The notes below the pieces were generated by a model. That model was not told the DNA's origin and ran no database searches. It saw only the letters and a list, made by a program, of their open reading frames with translations. A stretch of 32,136 nt of DNA from Bacteroidia bacterium. GTDB lineage: Bacteria > Bacteroidota > Bacteroidia > AKYH767-A > OLB10. The position numbers and the translations under genes are program-made. Position 1 is the first letter of the stretch. Each line of letters opens with the position of its first letter. The stretch covers positions 1 to 32,136 of the forward strand of contig JABDLV010000035.1 of NCBI GenBank assembly GCA_013001815.1, given 5' to 3'. Positions 26,804-32,136 of this stretch are shown one piece after another.

Positions 26804-27592
26804 TTAAGCGTTGTCTATCGGGTAATTGATTTCATTTCTTAGTTCGGTAAAAGCGATATTGCTTATTTCAACAATTTGGTCAACTAGACTTGGTATGGCA
26901 TCCATGTCTAATTGCTTAATTACATTTTTTTCAATAGTTGCAGCAGCATCAGTAAGCTGCATAATGCCCAAATAGTTAAACGAAGGTTTTAGCTTATGTG
27001 CTAAGTTTTTAACTGATATCCAGTCTTTTTCAGAAAGTGCTTTTTGCATTCCCATTATAGTTGCTGGAGCAGTTTCTAAAAAGAGCGTTATAAAATCTTT
27101 TATGAATTGATCATTTCCATCTGCCATTTTTTTCAGCATTGTTAAATCAGTGTACTTCTGTGTTGTTGATTTAACAACCATTTCATGGTTATGGTCTTTC
27201 TCATCTAACAAATAGCCCTGAGCTAGGTCTGTTATTTTATTTTTAAGCAATACCGGGTCGAATGGTTTCGATATGTAGTCATTCATGCCGGTTCTAATGC
27301 AAGATTCCATTTCAGATTTAGAATCATTAGCACTCATTGCAATAATGGGAATTTTGTTTTTTGGTGATTGTAAATCAGTTCGAATTTCTTTGGTTGCATC
27401 CATTCCATTCATAACCGGTAATTGCAAATCCATTAGAATGATGTAGTAGCTGTTAGATTTTACTTTGTGTACGGCATCTTTACCATCCACTGCAACATCA
27501 ACTAAAAAGCCCCATTTGTTCAGCCATTTAGAAGCTACTATTCGGTTTATTTTATCATCATCAACAACAAGTACGCGTAATGTATTTTCCAT
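26804..27592 (-). CDS. response regulator receiver plus C-terminal Hpt domain protein
   Basis: REC: LRVLVVDDDKINR...ILMDLQLPVMNGMDAT...YISKPF; Hpt: SVKNLAHKLKPSFNYLGI. Confidence 0.88.
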   Translation of the reverse strand: MENTLRVLVVDDDKINRIVASKWLNKWGFLVDVAVDGKDAVHKVKSNSYYIILMDLQLPVMNGMDATKEIRTDLQSPKNKIPIIAMSANDSKSEMESCIRTGMNDYISKPFDPVLLKNKITDLAQGYLLDEKDHNHEMVVKSTTQKYTDLTMLKKMADGNDQFIKDFITLFLETAPATIMGMQKALSEKDWISVKNLAHKLKPSFNYLGIMQLTDAAATIEKNVIKQLDMDAIPSLVDQIVEISNIAFTELRNEINYPIDNA

Positions 27593-27743
27593 TGAAATTG
27601 TTTTATTGGTTAAATAGCCTAAGCCTTAGACATACCAATTCCATTCACTACATGTTATACTTATATAAAATGGCTTTGTTACCTATAGAGCCAAGAAATT
27701 GAATGAAGGCTGTAAGTATTTGAAAAACAAAAAGTTAAATTGC

Positions 27744-28451
27744 CTAGAAATTTGGTTTAAGAAGGTATTTGGAATAGAATTCATCAATTTTGGTAATGCA
27801 TTCATCCTTGGTATCTACAACACTAAAAAGGTCTAAATCTTCCGGGCTAATTGTTTTTTCTTCGATTAACCTTTTTTGAATCCATTGATAAAGTCCATCC
27901 CAATATTCTTTACCCACCATGATGATTGGAAATTTTCCAATTTTTTCTGTTTGAATTAATGTTAATGCTTCAAATAACTCATCCATGGTACCAAACCCGC
28001 CAGGCAAAACAACAAAGCCTTGTGCATATTTGATGAACATTAATTTACGTACAAAGAAGTAGTTAAAAAATATTAATTTATCTGAATCAATATATGGGTT
28101 CGAGCTTTGCTCAAAAGGCAATTCAATATTCAATCCAACAGATTTCCCGCCTCCTCTTTGTGCACCTTTATTTGCTGCTTCCATGATACCAGGACCACCA
28201 CCGGTTATAATACCATAACCCTCCTGTGTTAAGCCATGGGCTATATCTTCAGCTAGTTTATAATAATTGTCATCTGGTTTTGTTCTTGCTGATCCAAACA
28301 TAGAAACACATGGTCCAATTCTGCTAAGCGCATCAAATCCGTCTACAATTTCAGCCATCACTTTAAATATTTGCCAAGAGTTTTCTGATTTAATTTCTTG
28401 CCAATCTTTTTTTAGAAAAGCCTTCCTGATTTTTGCTTCGTTTGCTGTCAT
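27744..28451 (-). CDS. TIGR00730/LOG family Rossmann-fold protein
   Basis: GSARTKPDDNYYKLA, ITGGGPGIMEAANKGA, VLPGGFGTMDELFEALTLIQTEKIGKFP. Confidence 0.92.
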   Translation of the reverse strand: MTANEAKIRKAFLKKDWQEIKSENSWQIFKVMAEIVDGFDALSRIGPCVSMFGSARTKPDDNYYKLAEDIAHGLTQEGYGIITGGGPGIMEAANKGAQRGGGKSVGLNIELPFEQSSNPYIDSDKLIFFNYFFVRKLMFIKYAQGFVVLPGGFGTMDELFEALTLIQTEKIGKFPIIMVGKEYWDGLYQWIQKRLIEEKTISPEDLDLFSVVDTKDECITKIDEFYSKYLLKPNF

Positions 28452-28481
28452 ATCTAGTTTATTTAAAGATGCTTATACGGA

Positions 28482-31334
28482 TTAAACCACAACAGGGTTT
28501 TGTTTACTCTCCTTAATCTCTTTTTTGAGATACTGTGCCGTAATGCTTTTTTTGTTTTTTACTATTTCTTCTGGGCTTCCTTCTGTAATAATCATTCCAC
28601 CACGATGGCCGCCATCAGGTCCCAAATCTATAATATGGTCTGCACATTTTATTACATCCATATTGTGTTCAATTACTACTACCGTATTTCCCTTGTCTAC
28701 TAATTTATGTAAAACGTCTAGTAATATTCTAACATCTTCAAAATGCAATCCGGTGGTAGGTTCATCTAATATATAAAATGTATTGCCGGTATCTTTTTTA
28801 GCCAGTTCTGATGCTAATTTTACACGTTGTGCTTCGCCACCTGATAAGGTTGTTGATTGTTGTCCTAATGTAATATATCCCAAGCCCACATCTTCCAGTG
28901 TTTTTATTTTATGCAGAATAGATGGTATGTTCTCAAAAAATTCTACGGCTTGCTCAATACTTAGATTGAGTACATCATTTATTGATTTACCTCTATACCT
29001 CACCTCTAAAATTTCTCTGTGATATCTTTTGCCATTACACTCTTCACATTCTACATGTACATCCGGTAAGAAATTCATTTCAATTACTCGCATACCGGCA
29101 CCTCTGCATGTTTCACAGCGACCACCTTTTACATTAAACGAAAATGAACCGGGTGCATAGCCTCTTATTTGCGCTTCGGGTAAGCTTGCAAACAATGCTC
29201 GAATGTCAGAGAATACACCGGTATAAGTTGCGGGGTTAGACCTTGGGGTTCTTCCAATTGGTGCTTGGTTTATCTCTATAACCTTATCTATATTTTTTAA
29301 CCCTTTTATAGATTTATATGGAAGTGCTTTTTTCTTAGAGTGATAAAAATGCTCATTCAAGATTGGATAAACAGTATCATTTATTAATGTAGACTTACCA
29401 CTTCCCGAAACACCTGTTACACAAATTAAAGTGCCAAGAGGAAATGTCACATTTACATCCTTAAGATTGTTTCCTTTTGCTCCGCTAACACTAAGTGTTT
29501 TGCCATTTCCTTTTCTGATTTTTTCCGTTTCAATTACCAGTTTATTGCTTAAATATTTAGAAGTAATGGAATCAATCTTCAATATTTTTTTGGGTGTACC
29601 TTCAGCAATAATCTTTCCACCATGTACACCAGCTCCCGGGCCAATGTCAATTACATGATCAGCAGATAGTATAGTTTCTTTATCATGCTCAACCACTATA
29701 ATTGAATTTCCTAAGTCTCTAAGCTCTTTCAAAGAATTAATCAATCTGATATTGTCTCTTTGATGAAGGCCAATACTGGGTTCATCTAATATGTAAAGCA
29801 CACCAACAAGTTGAGAGCCAATCTGCGTTGCTAATCTAATTCTCTGAGATTCTCCACCCGACAATGATTTAGAAGATCTATTAATGGTTAAATAATCCAA
29901 TCCAACATTCAACAAAAAGTGGAGACGTTTTTTTATTTCTTTAATAATTTCTTTTCCAATTTTAAGTTGTTTTCCACTGAGCTTTTTTTCATTTTTTAGA
30001 AACCACTCATGTAACTGAGCTATATCCATCTCGGCCAATTCAAAAATATTTTTATCTAAAATTTTAAAGTACAATGCTTCTTTATTTAATCGAGAACCAT
30101 TGCATTCATCACAAAGAACTGGTTGCATAAAACCTTTTGCCCACCTTTTAAGGTTTTTAGTTGAATCCTCATCTACTTGTTGTTGAATGAATGTTGCAAT
30201 CCCTTCAAAAGAAAGTGAGTAAGAGTGTTTATCCCCTTTACTGTATTCTTTGTCAACAGTAAATACTTCATCCGAACCATAAAGAATTATGTTTAATGCC
30301 TTATTAGATAATTCTTTGATTGGGGTATTAATCGTGAAATCATATTTCACACCAATAGCTTTCAATTGATTAAAAATCCAATTGTCTTTGTATTTGCCTA
30401 AAGGAGCAATACCACCTTGTTTAATGCTTTTTTTATCATCCGGTACAACACTTTTAATGTCAATTTCCGGTATTGTTCCCAAGCCATTGCATTTATTACA
30501 TGCACCATAAGGTGAGTTGAAAGAAAATTTATTTGGAGCCGGATCGTCATAAGATATGCCTGAAGTTGGACACATTAAATGTTGGGAGTAGTGCTTTAGT
30601 TTTTTTGATTCTTCATCCATAACCAGCATAGATCCTTTACCATGCTTTAAGGTCATGTTGATAGAATCATTCAATCGCTTGCTAGCTCCTTTTTCCAGAT
30701 TTAATTTATCAATTACTATTTCTATGTCATGAACTTTATATCTGTCTAACTTTATTCCTTTGGCTATATCTTTAATTTCTCCATCAACACGCACTCTCAA
30801 AAACCCTTTTTGTAAAATTTGTTTGAACAGCTCTTTGTAATGGCCTTTTCTGCCTTTTACAACTGGTGCCAGCAGTATAATGCGTTTATTTTTAAAGTCC
30901 TTTACAATTAGTTTAACAATTTGCCCTTCGGTCATTTTAACCATAGGTTCTCCGCTTACATAGGAGTAGGCATCTCCGGCTCTTGCATATAATAGGCGCA
31001 AAAAGTCATAAACTTCAGTAATGGTACCAACGGTAGAGCGTGGGTTTCTACCGGTTGTTTTTTGCTCAATGGAAATCACCGGACTTAATCCAGATATTTT
31101 ATCTACATCAGGTCTTTCCATAGTGCCTAGAAAATGTCTGGCATAAGCAGAAAAACTTTCCATGTATCGCCTTTGGCCCTCTGCATAAATGGTATCAAAT
31201 GCTAAAGAGGATTTACCGCTTCCACTCAAACCTGTAATTACAACAAGTTTGTTGCGCGGAAACACCAAGTCAATATTTTGCAAATTGTGTTCCCTCGCAC
31301 CATAAATTTCAATTTGTTCGCTTTGATAATCCAT
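28482..31334 (-). CDS. uvrA: excinuclease ABC subunit UvrA
   Basis: 950 aa; two ABC ATPase modules (VITGLSGSGKSSLAFDTIYAEGQRRYMES, CVTGVSGSGKSTLINDTVYP), zinc motifs CxxCxG, LSGGESQRIRLA and LSGGEAQRVKLA. Confidence 0.97.
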   Translation of the reverse strand: MDYQSEQIEIYGAREHNLQNIDLVFPRNKLVVITGLSGSGKSSLAFDTIYAEGQRRYMESFSAYARHFLGTMERPDVDKISGLSPVISIEQKTTGRNPRSTVGTITEVYDFLRLLYARAGDAYSYVSGEPMVKMTEGQIVKLIVKDFKNKRIILLAPVVKGRKGHYKELFKQILQKGFLRVRVDGEIKDIAKGIKLDRYKVHDIEIVIDKLNLEKGASKRLNDSINMTLKHGKGSMLVMDEESKKLKHYSQHLMCPTSGISYDDPAPNKFSFNSPYGACNKCNGLGTIPEIDIKSVVPDDKKSIKQGGIAPLGKYKDNWIFNQLKAIGVKYDFTINTPIKELSNKALNIILYGSDEVFTVDKEYSKGDKHSYSLSFEGIATFIQQQVDEDSTKNLKRWAKGFMQPVLCDECNGSRLNKEALYFKILDKNIFELAEMDIAQLHEWFLKNEKKLSGKQLKIGKEIIKEIKKRLHFLLNVGLDYLTINRSSKSLSGGESQRIRLATQIGSQLVGVLYILDEPSIGLHQRDNIRLINSLKELRDLGNSIIVVEHDKETILSADHVIDIGPGAGVHGGKIIAEGTPKKILKIDSITSKYLSNKLVIETEKIRKGNGKTLSVSGAKGNNLKDVNVTFPLGTLICVTGVSGSGKSTLINDTVYPILNEHFYHSKKKALPYKSIKGLKNIDKVIEINQAPIGRTPRSNPATYTGVFSDIRALFASLPEAQIRGYAPGSFSFNVKGGRCETCRGAGMRVIEMNFLPDVHVECEECNGKRYHREILEVRYRGKSINDVLNLSIEQAVEFFENIPSILHKIKTLEDVGLGYITLGQQSTTLSGGEAQRVKLASELAKKDTGNTFYILDEPTTGLHFEDVRILLDVLHKLVDKGNTVVVIEHNMDVIKCADHIIDLGPDGGHRGGMIITEGSPEEIVKNKKSITAQYLKKEIKESKQNPVVV

Positions 31335-31402
31335 TAATCGCTGGGGTAGATGGCCTTTGTAAAAATAAGAATATTGCTAAGAGAGAAAAACGATAATTGC
31401 GA

Positions 31403-32122
31403 TTAATCGTAAGATTCAAATTTTATTTTTTTACGATCATAACCCATTTCTTCAATACGGCTTCTTGCTTCTTTTAACATTGCAGTCCAACCGCAGATAT
31501 AGAATTTCGCATCTCGCTTATCGTTAAAAATCTTCTCATAAATGGGGTGCACATAGCCGTGTTTGCCATTCCAGGTTTCTTCTGTTTCTCGGGAGAGAAC
31601 GGGAATAAAATTAAATTCCGGTTTTTCTTCGGCAAGTTTTTCAAACTCTTCCTTATAAAGAATATCTTTAATTTTTCTGTTACCAAAAACGAGGTAAATA
31701 TTTTTATGTGGAATATTTCTGCTGAAAATGTCAAAAATCTGCGCTCGAAATGGAGCTACGCCAGTTCCGGTACAGATGAAACATAAATCTGTTTCAATGG
31801 GCTCAGGTATGGTAAACTTGCCAAGTACTTTTGAAATTTTCACTGCAGAACCCACTTTAAAATTTTCAAACATATAAGGTGTACCTAAACCATCAGGGTT
31901 TATTACAATGCACAATTCAAAAATATTATCGGTTGAAGGGGCGGAAGCTATTGAGTAACTTCTGTTTGTGTATTTAGAATCAATTGGTAAATCCAACATT
32001 ATGAATTGACCAGCTTTAAACGAAAATTCCTGATCATCAGGTACTTTTATAAAGTATCTTTTTACAACATCATTTTCATCAATAATATCTACTATTTCGG
32101 CATCTGTATACTGGTAAGCCAT
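31403..32122 (-). CDS. ferredoxin-NADP reductase-like FAD/NAD-binding oxidoreductase
   Basis: YTNRSYSIASAPS FAD motif, CTGTGVAPFRAQIFD NAD(P) motif, FYICGWTAMLKEAR. Confidence 0.88.
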   Translation of the reverse strand: MAYQYTDAEIVDIIDENDVVKRYFIKVPDDQEFSFKAGQFIMLDLPIDSKYTNRSYSIASAPSTDNIFELCIVINPDGLGTPYMFENFKVGSAVKISKVLGKFTIPEPIETDLCFICTGTGVAPFRAQIFDIFSRNIPHKNIYLVFGNRKIKDILYKEEFEKLAEEKPEFNFIPVLSRETEETWNGKHGYVHPIYEKIFNDKRDAKFYICGWTAMLKEARSRIEEMGYDRKKIKFESYD

Positions 32123-32136
32123 TGAAAAAAATGTAT

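Noticed and set aside
28500-29658. Plus-strand ORFs opposite uvrA
   Set aside because: Antisense shadow ORFs; UvrA frame is unambiguous.
31474-31786. ORFs 31474-31734 (-) and 31547-31786 (+)
   Set aside because: Both overlap the well-supported reductase frame; no plausible product.
1-32136. CRISPR array, transposase, integrase, toxin-antitoxin or phage genes
   Set aside because: No regularly spaced repeats and no translated ORF with such signatures were seen.

Overview
AT-rich, gene-dense chromosomal segment that looks like Bacteroidota: PorT-family (T9SS) protein, DUF3078-like protein, menaquinone methyltransferase and Bacteroidota-style gene neighbourhoods. It is mostly housekeeping and conserved genes. 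From left to right: PAP2 phosphatase (partial), CrcB fluoride channel, a large uncharacterised protein, a Cys-less ArsC/Spx-like protein, FAD oxidoreductase, PorT, UbiE/MenG, heptose-7-P kinase, aminotransferase, DUF7935-like protein, methylmalonyl-CoA mutase large subunit, FtsB/DivIC-like protein, TrkH/TrkA, START-domain protein, an ECF sigma factor cluster, SGNH-like protein, YCII, P5C dehydrogenase, an AddA-like helicase-nuclease, DUF3078-like protein, MscL, a membrane-anchored LamG-like protein with a 55-aa membrane ORF missing from the track, a sigma54-type response regulator without HTH, REC-Hpt protein, LOG-family protein, UvrA and a ferredoxin-NADP-reductase-like protein. No CRISPR array, rRNA, tRNA, transposase or phage genes were seen. 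The best candidate for something under-described is the 24.2-27.6 kb cluster: REC-Hpt, an HTH-less GAFTDA-variant sigma54 activator and two small membrane-anchored proteins, with no histidine kinase nearby.
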